NCBI GenBank assembly: GCA_011620845.1
Contig: WOYJ01000066.1
Location: forward strand, 1-6,312
Reading direction: 5' to 3'
Length of the DNA: 6,312 bases
Origin: Methanobacteriaceae archaeon
GTDB lineage: Archaea; Methanobacteriota; Methanobacteria; Methanobacteriales; Methanobacteriaceae
Part shown: piece after piece, positions 1 through 5,901 of the stretch
Layout: every line of letters starts with the position of its first letter
Numbering within the stretch: position 1 is the stretch's first letter
The notes under the pieces: generated by a model
Told to the model about the DNA's origin: nothing
What the model saw: only the letters and a program-made list of their open reading frames with translations
Databases searched by the model: none
Translations under genes and position numbers: made by a program

Positions 1-43
1 ACAAAAAACAAAATAAAAACAAATCTTTCATACAAAAAAATCT
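1..43 (-). terminator. Poly-T terminator tract downstream of the antirepressor pseudogene
   Basis: Read on the minus strand, the 55 bases after the pseudogene stop contain successive T runs, seen as A runs on the plus strand at 3-8, 10-13, 15-19 and 34-40. No GC-rich hairpin precedes them. Archaeal RNA polymerase typically stops at such repeated U tracts, so this is a likely intrinsic terminator for the minus-strand gene. The transcript end itself is inferred. Confidence 0.5.
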
Positions 44-55
44 AAGGGGCTAAAT

Positions 56-594
56 TTATTTATCGTCTAAAAGCTCTGGAGATTTAGCGTTACGCTTAGT
101 TATAACTGATCGACCCGATTCTTTTTCTATGTTCTTTCTGGCATCTCCTGCAACCTTTCCGCCACGTTTACCTATATCTTTACTTTCTGTAAAAACCTTT
201 TGGATCAACATTTTTAGATATCTCTGTGGTCGATGCCTCACCTAGCATGGATAGAATTAGTTCCAGATTACTCATATTATCCCTTAAATTTTCCTTTTTC
301 AACCCTTTCAACTTTTTATATTCCTCTGTATCATAATTGTTTTGTACTAGCAACATCCGTTAATCGCATTTTCCCATCAGCAGCAGGCATCTTCAACTGT
401 ACTATATTTTCGTACAGTTCACTACCCTCTTCAAATTTCAATTTATTTTTCAAATCACTCCAATACCTTCTGGGATTTCCTGTAATAACACCAATAACAT
501 CTATAACTGAAAAAAAGCATTCTTCTTCGTTTTCATCTCAAAAAGTTCTAATTTTTTTATCTTCAAAAAGTTTAATTGCATTTTTCCCCGTCAT
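56..594 (-). pseudogene. Decayed Bro-N / phage antirepressor-family gene (DinD-like)
   Basis: Translating the minus strand in three consecutive frames recovers one Bro-N-type protein. Frame 1 starts at ATG 594, with SD GAGGT 8 nt upstream, and reads MTGKNAIKLFEDKKIRTF. It then meets TGA at 538-540 where the family normally has Trp, and continues through FFSVIDVIGVIT, NPRRYWSDLKNKL, ELYENIVQLKMPAADGK and MRLTDVASTKQL to a TGA at 331-333. Frame 2 resumes with TEEYKKLKGLKKENLRDN and SNLELILSMLGEASTTEI. Near 196-200 an apparent extra base in the AAAAGG run shifts into frame 3, which encodes the conserved tail KRGGKVAGDARKNIEKESG and stops at 56-58. From recall, intact relatives are about 280 residues; only about 179 codons remain, so roughly 100 codons of the middle are missing. 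The family consists of phage or mobile-element regulators with an N-terminal BRO DNA-binding domain. A functional protein is very unlikely, although the last 61 codons form an open frame. Confidence 0.88.
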
Positions 595-602
595 TACTGA
601 TA

Positions 603-607
603 ACCTC
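603..607 (-). promoter_or_regulatory. Shine-Dalgarno site of the antirepressor pseudogene
   Basis: The minus strand reads GAGGT, followed by 8 nt and then ATG at 594. This fixes the ancestral start and shows that the translation-initiation region outlived the coding frame. Confidence 0.7.
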
Positions 608-634
608 AATATAATTACTAATTAAAGTTCCAGT

Positions 635-645
635 CAAATATTTAG
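635..645 (-). promoter_or_regulatory. Candidate TATA box of the antirepressor pseudogene
   Basis: The minus strand carries CTAAATATTTG here. An archaeal TATA box at this place would start transcription about 25 nt downstream, near 614, giving a 5' leader of about 20 nt that contains the SD. The surroundings are very AT-rich, so chance matches are common. Confidence 0.35.
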
Positions 646-656
646 TTCTGTAACAA

Positions 657-693
657 TTAATATTATTATTTTATTCATTAATAATAATATTAA
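657..693. repeat. Perfect 14-bp A/T inverted repeat with 9-nt loop
   Basis: TTAATATTATTATT at 657-670 is exactly complementary to AATAATAATATTAA at 680-693, with TTATTCATT between them. It lies between the M48 protease stop and the candidate promoter of the antirepressor remnant. It could be an operator upstream of that promoter or a transcript-end hairpin for the protease gene. An all-A/T stem is weak as an RNA hairpin. The 595-774 spacer holds no other feature I can support. Confidence 0.6.
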
Positions 694-774
694 CTTATCA
701 GAACCCTATCCAAGATATGGTTTTTTTTAGAAAATAGATAAATTTTCGTATCAAATCTAGGATCCAACCATCAA

Positions 775-2187
775 TCAATTCCTCCGAAACGATCCCAGGA
801 AACCACCGAACACATCCTTAATAGACTGTACCAGGGGATTTTTAACCTGGGGGGCTGTTTTCATACTTTCCAACCTGTCCACTCTGAAGTATATTGGGGG
901 GTGGGTGTCGAAGGAAAGCCAAGTGGGGATTCGGGTCATTGCGGATCTTTCCATCTGTAACCGGGCGTATCCTATCTTTCTAAGCGCAGAGGCCAGTACT
1001 TCTGGCTGTCCGATCTTCATGACACTGACCAGGTCCGCCCGGGTCTCGAAGAACTTGCCGATGAAGAAAATCACCAGAAAAGCCACTATGATGTAAATAA
1101 TGGGATTTATGAGGACGATGGGTAGAAAGAGGGTGAACCGGAGTATGAATTCCAGGGAGATTATGCTGAATAGTACCAGCGGGTCCCTGCCCTGCAGGTG
1201 GCCCAGTTCATGTCCCAGGACACTGAGAATCTCATCTTCCTCTAATTGCACTAATAATCCAGTGGTTATCAGTACGAGTCCCCTGCGGGGGCTGGGGCCA
1301 GTGGCGGCTGCGTTGGGTACCATGGTATTGGAGAGCACTATTTTAGGCACCGGTAAGTTGAATTTATCTGTGGCTCTTTTGACCAGGCTGTATACATCGA
1401 TTACCTTGTTTATCCTGCTTTCCGGGTTGCACAGGAAGCCGTAGTACTCCATGACTTCCTCACCTATCTGGCAGGTGGGCTCTTTACCAACGGCTAAGGT
1501 CCGATCGTAGATCTCCTTCTTCATCCGGGTGATGGTTTCCTTGCCGAATTTCTCCTGGAATTCCTTATATTCCTCTACTGGGAGCTGGTATTCTATGATG
1601 TGCACCTGGGGGTTTTCCGGTGTGATCCTCCACTTGTTCCGGAGGAGGAATAAGCGGTCGGATAGGAGTACGATGGCGAGCTGGAATATTATAATTGCAG
1701 CAACAGCATACACCAGGCCTAATGTTAAAAATAGGGCGATGTTTACCAGGAAGAAAAGGATGTAGATGAGGATCATGTTGCTGCTGAAGAGCCGGTCGGA
1801 CATCCTTTTACGGGTAGATGGGGGTTCTTCCGGTATCACATCCTTCCCCTCTATCCAGGCAAAGTAGAGGGTGGAGTGGCGGAGGTTATCCTCGAAGAAC
1901 TGTACCAGGAAGAGTAAGTCTTCCTTTATCACATCCAAGAATTCTGGTGAGGTATCATATGGTGTTAATATTAACTGTAAGGGACTGGTGGATAGGACTT
2001 CCACCTGTATGGTTCCCTGTTTTTCTGGTTCATGGGCGGTGAATAGTAGCCGATCACTTTGCAGGTCAACATGGGTGAAGGTGTCCTTCTTGGTCACCAG
2101 GTAATTTTCATTGATAAATTCCAGTACTTCCCTCATGTGGGCTGGGGCTATCTCCACATCTACGGTGAATATCTTCTGTTCTGGCAT
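775..2187 (-). CDS. M48-family (HtpX-like) membrane zinc metalloprotease
   Basis: The predicted product is a membrane-bound zinc endopeptidase of the Ste24/HtpX group (M48), whose members cleave or clear membrane proteins. Numbering is from ATG 2187 (470 aa). Residues 1-130 form a soluble domain I do not recognise. Residues 138-175 form a hydrophobic stretch long enough for two membrane passes. The protease domain follows, with HELGH at 326-330 (two zinc-ligand His and the catalytic Glu), a second hydrophobic region at 337-378, the likely third zinc ligand Glu381 in ETRAD, and the family motif THPP near 428-431. The start at 2187 is preferred because GGGAG lies 5 nt upstream. ATG 2199 and TTG 2214 are in frame but have no clear SD. 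The gene stands alone, divergent from nucS. The protease assignment is firm; substrates and the reason for the long N-terminus are unknown. Confidence 0.92.
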   Translation of the reverse strand: MPEQKIFTVDVEIAPAHMREVLEFINENYLVTKKDTFTHVDLQSDRLLFTAHEPEKQGTIQVEVLSTSPLQLILTPYDTSPEFLDVIKEDLLFLVQFFEDNLRHSTLYFAWIEGKDVIPEEPPSTRKRMSDRLFSSNMILIYILFFLVNIALFLTLGLVYAVAAIIIFQLAIVLLSDRLFLLRNKWRITPENPQVHIIEYQLPVEEYKEFQEKFGKETITRMKKEIYDRTLAVGKEPTCQIGEEVMEYYGFLCNPESRINKVIDVYSLVKRATDKFNLPVPKIVLSNTMVPNAAATGPSPRRGLVLITTGLLVQLEEDEILSVLGHELGHLQGRDPLVLFSIISLEFILRFTLFLPIVLINPIIYIIVAFLVIFFIGKFFETRADLVSVMKIGQPEVLASALRKIGYARLQMERSAMTRIPTWLSFDTHPPIYFRVDRLESMKTAPQVKNPLVQSIKDVFGGFLGSFRRN

Positions 2188-2192
2188 TTTTT

Positions 2193-2197
2193 CTCCC
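2193..2197 (-). promoter_or_regulatory. Shine-Dalgarno site choosing the M48 start
   Basis: The minus strand reads GGGAG, then five A residues, then ATG at 2187. The two upstream in-frame starts (2199 ATG, 2214 TTG) have no comparable purine tract, so this site favours the shorter 470-residue product. Confidence 0.5.
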
Positions 2198-2242
2198 ATG
2201 GTCAGATTTTTCAAGTGGTTTATTAGTCAATTTTTTAAGTAG

Positions 2243-2252
2243 TTTATAATAT
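2243..2252 (-). promoter_or_regulatory. Candidate TATA box of the M48 protease gene
   Basis: The minus strand reads ATATTATAAA. Transcription from about 25 nt downstream would begin near 2220, leaving a leader of about 33 nt before ATG 2187. That spacing is typical of archaeal promoters. The BRE element is not clear. Confidence 0.4.
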
Positions 2253-2367
2253 GTCCATGGGTTTAAAAAAATGGTTCTATTTATTCCCACGCCAATTTTT
2301 AATTCTTCATAGAAATTACCTATTCAGACTCATATTATGATTAATCCGCTGTTAAGTATTATAATGG

Positions 2368-2379
2368 GTAAATATTTAC
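2368..2379. repeat. 12-bp perfect palindrome in the divergent intergenic region
   Basis: GTAAATATTTAC is its own reverse complement. It sits between the divergent M48 and nucS genes, about 75 nt before the nucS ATG, and could be an operator. AT-rich palindromes of this size can occur by chance. Confidence 0.3.
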
Positions 2380-2420
2380 GTCTCTGTCACAGAATCGTAT
2401 TTTGAAACTCTAATTAGATG

Positions 2421-2433
2421 CTTTTTTGTAAAA
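2421..2433 (+). promoter_or_regulatory. Weak candidate TATA region of nucS
   Basis: CTTTTTTGTAAAA is centred about 27 nt before the ATG at 2454. If it is the promoter, the transcript would start at or next to that ATG and be essentially leaderless, which would explain the lack of a good SD. This rests only on spacing and base composition. Confidence 0.28.
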
Positions 2434-2453
2434 TTTGAACTTTGGTTAAAATT

Positions 2454-3206
2454 ATGTTACTGAAAATTGAACATAACCCCACAAATTTAGAAGCCACCGA
2501 ATTAATCAACGAGGCAATCTCCAAAAGAGCCTTCATGATACTGGTTGTCTGCTGTAAAGTTAACTATGAGGGTAGGGCAACCAGCAAACTTGGCTTCGGG
2601 GAAAGAACAGTGTTGATTAAAGGGGATGGATCCTTCATAATTCACCAAGATCGCAACCTGGAACCAATTAACTGGCAGCCCCCTCGCACCAAAATAGGGG
2701 TGAAGCTGGAGGATGATGTAATTAAGATCATAGGCAAGCGACGAAAACCCAAGGAACAACTGGAACTGGTAATCCGCAACGTCCACCTGATCTCTTACCA
2801 CCTGGGCTCAGATACCAAGGACATTGAACTGGCTGGTTACGAAGAAGACATGCGCCAGATGATCATGGACAACCCCGAGCTAATAGAGAAGGGCTTCCGG
2901 CCCACCTCCAAGGAATACCAAACACCACAGGGATTCATCGACATCATGGGAAAGGATGATGATGGTAAGTTAGTGGTCCTGGAACTTAAAAGCCGTAAAG
3001 CCGGAGTAAACGCTGTTAAACAGCTGCTGAGATATGTCGACTGCTTCTCTGATAATAAAGAATTCGTAAGGGGTATACTGGTCTCACCATCGGTAACTGA
3101 AGAGGCGAAGGAAATTTTAAATAAATACCAGATGGAACATATTCCATTATCGCCACCTAATGAATTAAAGGTTAAAAGCAGTACTACTCTGGATTATTTC
3201 TTTTGA
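2454..3206 (+). CDS. nucS: EndoMS/NucS mismatch-specific endonuclease
   Basis: EndoMS/NucS cuts both strands at mismatched base pairs and provides non-MutSL mismatch correction in many archaea and in actinobacteria; it works with the PCNA clamp. The product is 250 aa from ATG 2454, close to the usual family length. The N-terminal DNA-binding/dimerisation half (about 1-115) keeps an Arg at 41 (YEGRATS) and a Trp at 74 (PINWQPP), matching residues I recall as DNA-contacting in Pyrococcus NucS. The C-terminal RecB-like nuclease half has Glu131, Asp163 (GFIDIMG), Glu177 and Lys179 (LELK) and Gln190 (QLLRYVD), a complete active-site set. The last residues, STTLDYFF, form a PIP-like PCNA motif with Ser in place of the usual Gln. 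A TTG at 2442 would add four residues, but ATG 2454 starts at the conserved sequence. Neither start has a strong SD. Confidence 0.95.
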   Translation: MLLKIEHNPTNLEATELINEAISKRAFMILVVCCKVNYEGRATSKLGFGERTVLIKGDGSFIIHQDRNLEPINWQPPRTKIGVKLEDDVIKIIGKRRKPKEQLELVIRNVHLISYHLGSDTKDIELAGYEEDMRQMIMDNPELIEKGFRPTSKEYQTPQGFIDIMGKDDDGKLVVLELKSRKAGVNAVKQLLRYVDCFSDNKEFVRGILVSPSVTEEAKEILNKYQMEHIPLSPPNELKVKSSTTLDYFF

Positions 3207-3234
3207 TTGATGAAGGTTCTATGCATTAAGGAAA

Positions 3235-3241
3235 TTTTTTT
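3235..3241 (+). terminator. T7 tract downstream of nucS
   Basis: Seven consecutive T residues lie about 30 nt after the nucS stop without a stable hairpin, fitting an archaeal U-tract terminator. The same bases overlap the candidate TATA box of the next gene, so termination and initiation signals may be packed together. Confidence 0.4.
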
Positions 3242-3245
3242 ATAG
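3236..3245 (+). promoter_or_regulatory. Candidate TATA box of the zinc-ribbon/RQC-like gene
   Basis: TTTTTTATAG follows a purine-rich BRE-like GGAAA at 3230-3234. Initiation about 25 nt downstream, near 3266, would give a leader of about 70 nt. A second TATA-like stretch, AATATAAAA at 3310-3318, is so close to the ATG that it would produce a leaderless transcript, which conflicts with the SD GAGGG at 3327-3331. Confidence 0.35.
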
Positions 3246-3252
3246 GTAAAAC

Positions 3253-3302
3253 AACCAACGATGATTATACAGATTTAAGGAAAATAACCTGATCTGTTGG
3301 TT
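3253..3302 (+). repeat. Interrupted inverted repeat upstream of the RQC-like gene
   Basis: AACCAAC at 3253-3259 is complementary to GTTGGTT at 3296-3302, and ACAGAT at 3269-3274 is complementary to ATCTGT at 3292-3297. The two pairings share bases 3296-3297, so they are partly alternative. It may be an operator or a leader RNA structure; it is too weak to name. Confidence 0.3.
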
Positions 3303-3337
3303 ACTTGTCAATATAAAAAATTATTTGAGGGAACCTA

Positions 3338-3910
3338 ATGGCCTACTGGATCTGTGAGAAATGTAAGCTTCATATTCCGACTACAAGTCGGCACAAGATA
3401 AATAAGAAATGTAAATGCGGCGGACAGCTAACTTGGCACGATAAATTACCCCAAAACACTGAAGAAGAAAAGGATTACTATTATAAGGAGATCAGTCCAT
3501 TTATGCATAAGCTTATTAAGGGTTACGAATCCTCAATTTCCAGGATAATACTAAACTGTGTCGATGAGGTGTATTTCCCGGTGAGTACCAAGATCACCAT
3601 GTTAATTTTACAGGGAAACCCCACAACATTCATCACCAAGTACCAGTTAAACGAACTGGAAACCTATTCCATGCTTTCTAATTTCACGCAGAAGCAATTA
3701 TTAACCATTTTAGATACCTTGATTACCTATAACTTCTTGAAACTGGAACATCAGTCTCGTTACAGTGCCAAACCCGTATCGAACCTGAGGGATGAGGGTA
3801 TGAACTACGTGAGTATACTGAAGCTTACCAGTGAGGGTGAAGCATTCTTAAACAGTGCTAAAAATATGTACCTTGGTTTCCTGGATAAACTGGGAATATT
3901 GAAGGGGTAA
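3338..3910 (+). CDS. Zinc-ribbon protein with stand-alone RQC-like winged-helix domain
   Basis: This 190-residue soluble protein is probably DNA-binding. The N-terminus holds Cys6-x2-Cys9 and Cys25-x-Cys27, four cysteines suited to one zinc-ribbon site. A charged linker (about 38-60) leads to a domain at about 65-172 that reads like the RQC winged helix of RecQ helicases: an initial helix with ILNCVDEVYFPV, then ITMLILQGNP, then ELETYSMLSNFTQKQL, a helix LLTILDTLITYNFLKLE, and the closing ILKLTSEGEAFL, which matches the 'LKLTxxG' end of RQC. No helicase motifs are present here or in adjacent genes. NCBI uses names such as 'RQC-minor family DNA-binding protein' for similar stand-alone proteins (recall, unchecked). 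The start is supported by SD GAGGG six nt upstream. The gene follows nucS by 131 nt on the same strand, so a repair-linked role is possible but unproven. An ordinary wHTH regulator is the alternative. Confidence 0.8.
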   Translation: MAYWICEKCKLHIPTTSRHKINKKCKCGGQLTWHDKLPQNTEEEKDYYYKEISPFMHKLIKGYESSISRIILNCVDEVYFPVSTKITMLILQGNPTTFITKYQLNELETYSMLSNFTQKQLLTILDTLITYNFLKLEHQSRYSAKPVSNLRDEGMNYVSILKLTSEGEAFLNSAKNMYLGFLDKLGILKG

Positions 3911-3970
3911 CAGTAAAGTTCCATTAACTGGACTACATCTAATTCTATTACTAGCTTTAAGATATTAAGT

Positions 3971-3985
3971 AAAGATATAAAGAAT
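3971..3985 (+). promoter_or_regulatory. Candidate TATA box of the histidine kinase gene
   Basis: AAAGATATAAAGAAT contains a TATA-like core (GATATAAAG at 3974-3982) with adjacent purines. Initiation would fall near 4005, giving a leader of about 50 nt before ATG 4057. The 3911-4056 spacer shows no strong poly-T terminator for the preceding gene, so read-through into the kinase is possible. Confidence 0.33.
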
Positions 3986-4056
3986 ATTGACAACCTAGTT
4001 TGTTATTATCTGTTGTTTAAACCAATGTTCTAAATAAAGGGTTAAGGGTCTTTAAA

Positions 4057-5814
4057 ATGAACATCTTTTCCGCATTATCCTTGATTATATTCCCATTCTA
4101 CATATTTATGGGCTGGTACGTATATAGGCTGGACAGTAAATCTCGGTTAAACCGACTATTCATTTTTCTGGCCTTTTGTTTTTCTATCTGGACCTTTGCT
4201 TTTGCCTTCTTCTACTCCGCCCCAGATAAAGCAACTGCCTGGTTCTGGTATAATCTATCCGCCATTGGAAGATACTTCTATCCAGCAGTGCTTTTGGATT
4301 TGTCCCTGATCTTTACCAGGAACAGATTCAGTAAAAGATGGACCAACTCCATCATACTCTATATCATCCCTGTTATCTTCCTTATCATCACATTAACCGG
4401 CTCTTTCATAACCCAGGACCTGGTATTCATTAACGGGCAGTGGTACGAAATCCTGATCACGGATAACATCTGGTGGTATGCATATACAATCTTTTACCTG
4501 TTATACCTCTCCCTGTCCTTCCTAATCATTGGTTGGTGGGGGTATAAATCCACTATTTTAAGGGAGAGGAAACAGGCCCTGATACTGCTTTCCACTGGTT
4601 TGTTCTGCATAGTACTGGGAAACCTCACAAACACCGTCTTCCAGATATACAACTTCTATTTAGTACCATCCGTGGCCCAGATCATCGGTGTGATATTCTT
4701 CTCGGGGATCACCTATGCCATCGTAAAGTATAAACTGTTGAAGCTGACCGCCACCACAGCCGCCAATCAGATCATCAGCAAAATCACTGATCTGGTATTT
4801 TTAATCGATAACTACGGTAAAATTATCAGCACCAACTCCCGGGCCCGGAGACTCCTGGGATACTCCAGGTCCGAGCTGGAAGGCCAGGACTGGGAGTTCT
4901 TAATAAAGGATGCCCAAGACCGGGAAAGGATCTGTAAATACATAAGCAGTGAATTAGTAGAGGACGAGGACAGCTATAAAAAGATGGAAATTAAATTAAA
5001 TACGAAAAGAGGAAATTATATACCGGTTAATTCCTTCCTATCCGGTGTAAACGACAACTTTGGACCCATAGGCGTGCTCATGGTGGCGCAGGACCTGAGA
5101 CAAACCAAGAAGCTCTTACATGAAATCCGGGAGAAAAACGTCGCACAGAAAGCAGCTAAAATCCATGAAGAACAGCTCAAGAAATTCCTCAATGAGAAGG
5201 AATTACTTTTAAAGGAAATCCACCATCGGGTGAAGAACAACATGCAGATAATATCCAGTTTACTCAACCTGCAAGCAGGATATTTAAAGGACAAGGAAGC
5301 TGTGGATGCTTTGAAGGAATCCCAGGCACGTATCGTGTCCATGGCCATGATACATGAAAACCTGTACCGTTCAGATAATCTGACAGGTATAAATTTCGAA
5401 AACTACATCAACCACCTCATCAGAAACCTGTTTCACACCTACAACGTCAGCATGGAGAAGATCAAGTTCAACATAATAGCCCCGGATGTATTTTTGAACA
5501 TCGACACGGCCATACCCTGCGGGCTCATGATCAACGAACTGGTAACCAATTCCATCAAACACGCCTTCCCTAAGGGAACTTCCGGGGAGATAACCATCGA
5601 GATGGTACAGGACCAGGACGAATATCACTTAAAAATATCCGATAATGGTGTAGGTCTTCCCCAAGACCTGGATATCGATAAAAGCTCCACACTGGGCCTT
5701 CTCCTGGTTAACAGTCTGGTTGGCCAGTTAGAGGGGAGTATGGAAGTAAACCGGGAACAGGGGACCAGTTACCATATCGTCTTCAAGAAACTGGAGTACC
5801 TGGATCGGATTTAA
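4057..5814 (+). CDS. Membrane sensor histidine kinase (7TM-PAS-HisKA_2-HATPase)
   Basis: This 585-residue two-component sensor is complete. About seven hydrophobic helices at roughly 3-23, 33-53, 63-86, 98-118, 138-161, 172-195 and 202-224 form a HisKA_7TM-type sensory module. A PAS domain follows at about 238-350 (VFLIDNYGKIISTN, then RRLLGYSRSELEG), with a helical linker at 350-385. The dimerisation/phosphoacceptor helix carries LLKEIHHRVKNNMQIISSLL, typical of the HisKA_2 class; His390 is the probable phosphorylation site. The ATPase domain (about 485-578) has the N box INELVTNSIKHAF (Asn498), the G1 box SDNGVGLP (Asp529) and a G2-like TLGLLLVNSL. It should autophosphorylate at the inner membrane face in response to a membrane or PAS-sensed cue; the signal and target are unknown. 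SD-like AGGG lies about 7 nt before the ATG. No receiver-domain gene is visible nearby, so it is an orphan kinase in this window. Confidence 0.93.
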   Translation: MNIFSALSLIIFPFYIFMGWYVYRLDSKSRLNRLFIFLAFCFSIWTFAFAFFYSAPDKATAWFWYNLSAIGRYFYPAVLLDLSLIFTRNRFSKRWTNSIILYIIPVIFLIITLTGSFITQDLVFINGQWYEILITDNIWWYAYTIFYLLYLSLSFLIIGWWGYKSTILRERKQALILLSTGLFCIVLGNLTNTVFQIYNFYLVPSVAQIIGVIFFSGITYAIVKYKLLKLTATTAANQIISKITDLVFLIDNYGKIISTNSRARRLLGYSRSELEGQDWEFLIKDAQDRERICKYISSELVEDEDSYKKMEIKLNTKRGNYIPVNSFLSGVNDNFGPIGVLMVAQDLRQTKKLLHEIREKNVAQKAAKIHEEQLKKFLNEKELLLKEIHHRVKNNMQIISSLLNLQAGYLKDKEAVDALKESQARIVSMAMIHENLYRSDNLTGINFENYINHLIRNLFHTYNVSMEKIKFNIIAPDVFLNIDTAIPCGLMINELVTNSIKHAFPKGTSGEITIEMVQDQDEYHLKISDNGVGLPQDLDIDKSSTLGLLLVNSLVGQLEGSMEVNREQGTSYHIVFKKLEYLDRI

Positions 5815-5886
5815 TTGGATATAAGCAAATTTAATTGATGTAAGCAGATCTAACTGGATAGAAAGAATTTAATAGGAATAAAAAAA
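5810..5886 (+). repeat. Degenerate tandem repeat, about four units of 19-20 bp
   Basis: The units begin at 5810, 5830, 5849 and 5868. They read TTTAATTGGATATAAGCAAA, TTTAATTGATGTAAGCAGA, TCTAACTGGATAGAAAGAA, and a decayed TTTAATAGGAATAAAAAAA. The first unit contains the TAA stop of the kinase gene (5812-5814). This looks like an old tandem duplication at the end of the gene; no function is evident. Confidence 0.6.
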
Positions 5887-5887
5887 A
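5880..5887 (-). terminator. Poly-T terminator for the TIR-like gene
   Basis: Eight A residues on the plus strand give T8 on the minus strand, 12 nt beyond the minus-strand stop codon. Together with the plus-strand T runs at 5891-5901 it forms a compact two-way terminator between convergent genes. Confidence 0.55.
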
Positions 5888-5890
5888 GTA

Positions 5891-5901
5891 TTTTGTTTTT
5901 T
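5891..5901 (+). terminator. Poly-T terminator for the histidine kinase gene
   Basis: TTTTGTTTTTT lies about 77 nt after the kinase stop and touches the last codon of the opposing gene. Paired with the A8 run just upstream it can also form a weak A/T hairpin. This fits an archaeal U-tract terminator. Confidence 0.55.

Noticed and set aside
233..625. Plus-strand 130-codon open frame
   Set aside because: The opposite strand encodes the Bro-N antirepressor remnant through the same bases with clear family motifs; the plus frame is low-complexity Phe/Ser/Ile-rich with no SD.
1100..1444. Plus-strand open frames inside the M48 gene (also 905-1096, 1529-1765, 1818-2042, 1871-2104)
   Set aside because: They are antisense to a strongly supported protease gene and show only composition shadows.
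2108..2290. Minus-strand 60-codon frame overlapping the M48 start
   Set aside because: It lies in a different frame across the M48 N-terminus and promoter, has no SD, and shows no recognisable protein pattern.
3805..3993. Minus-strand 62-codon frame at the end of the RQC-like gene
   Set aside because: It overlaps the coding end antisense, has a hydrophobic low-complexity product, and has no SD or conserved pattern.
5016..5348. Minus-strand frames inside the kinase gene (also 5371-5628)
   Set aside because: They are antisense to the PAS, DHp and ATPase domains, which carry all the recognised motifs.
5810..5887. CRISPR array
   Set aside because: The units are contiguous, degenerate and have no spacers, so they form a simple tandem repeat.
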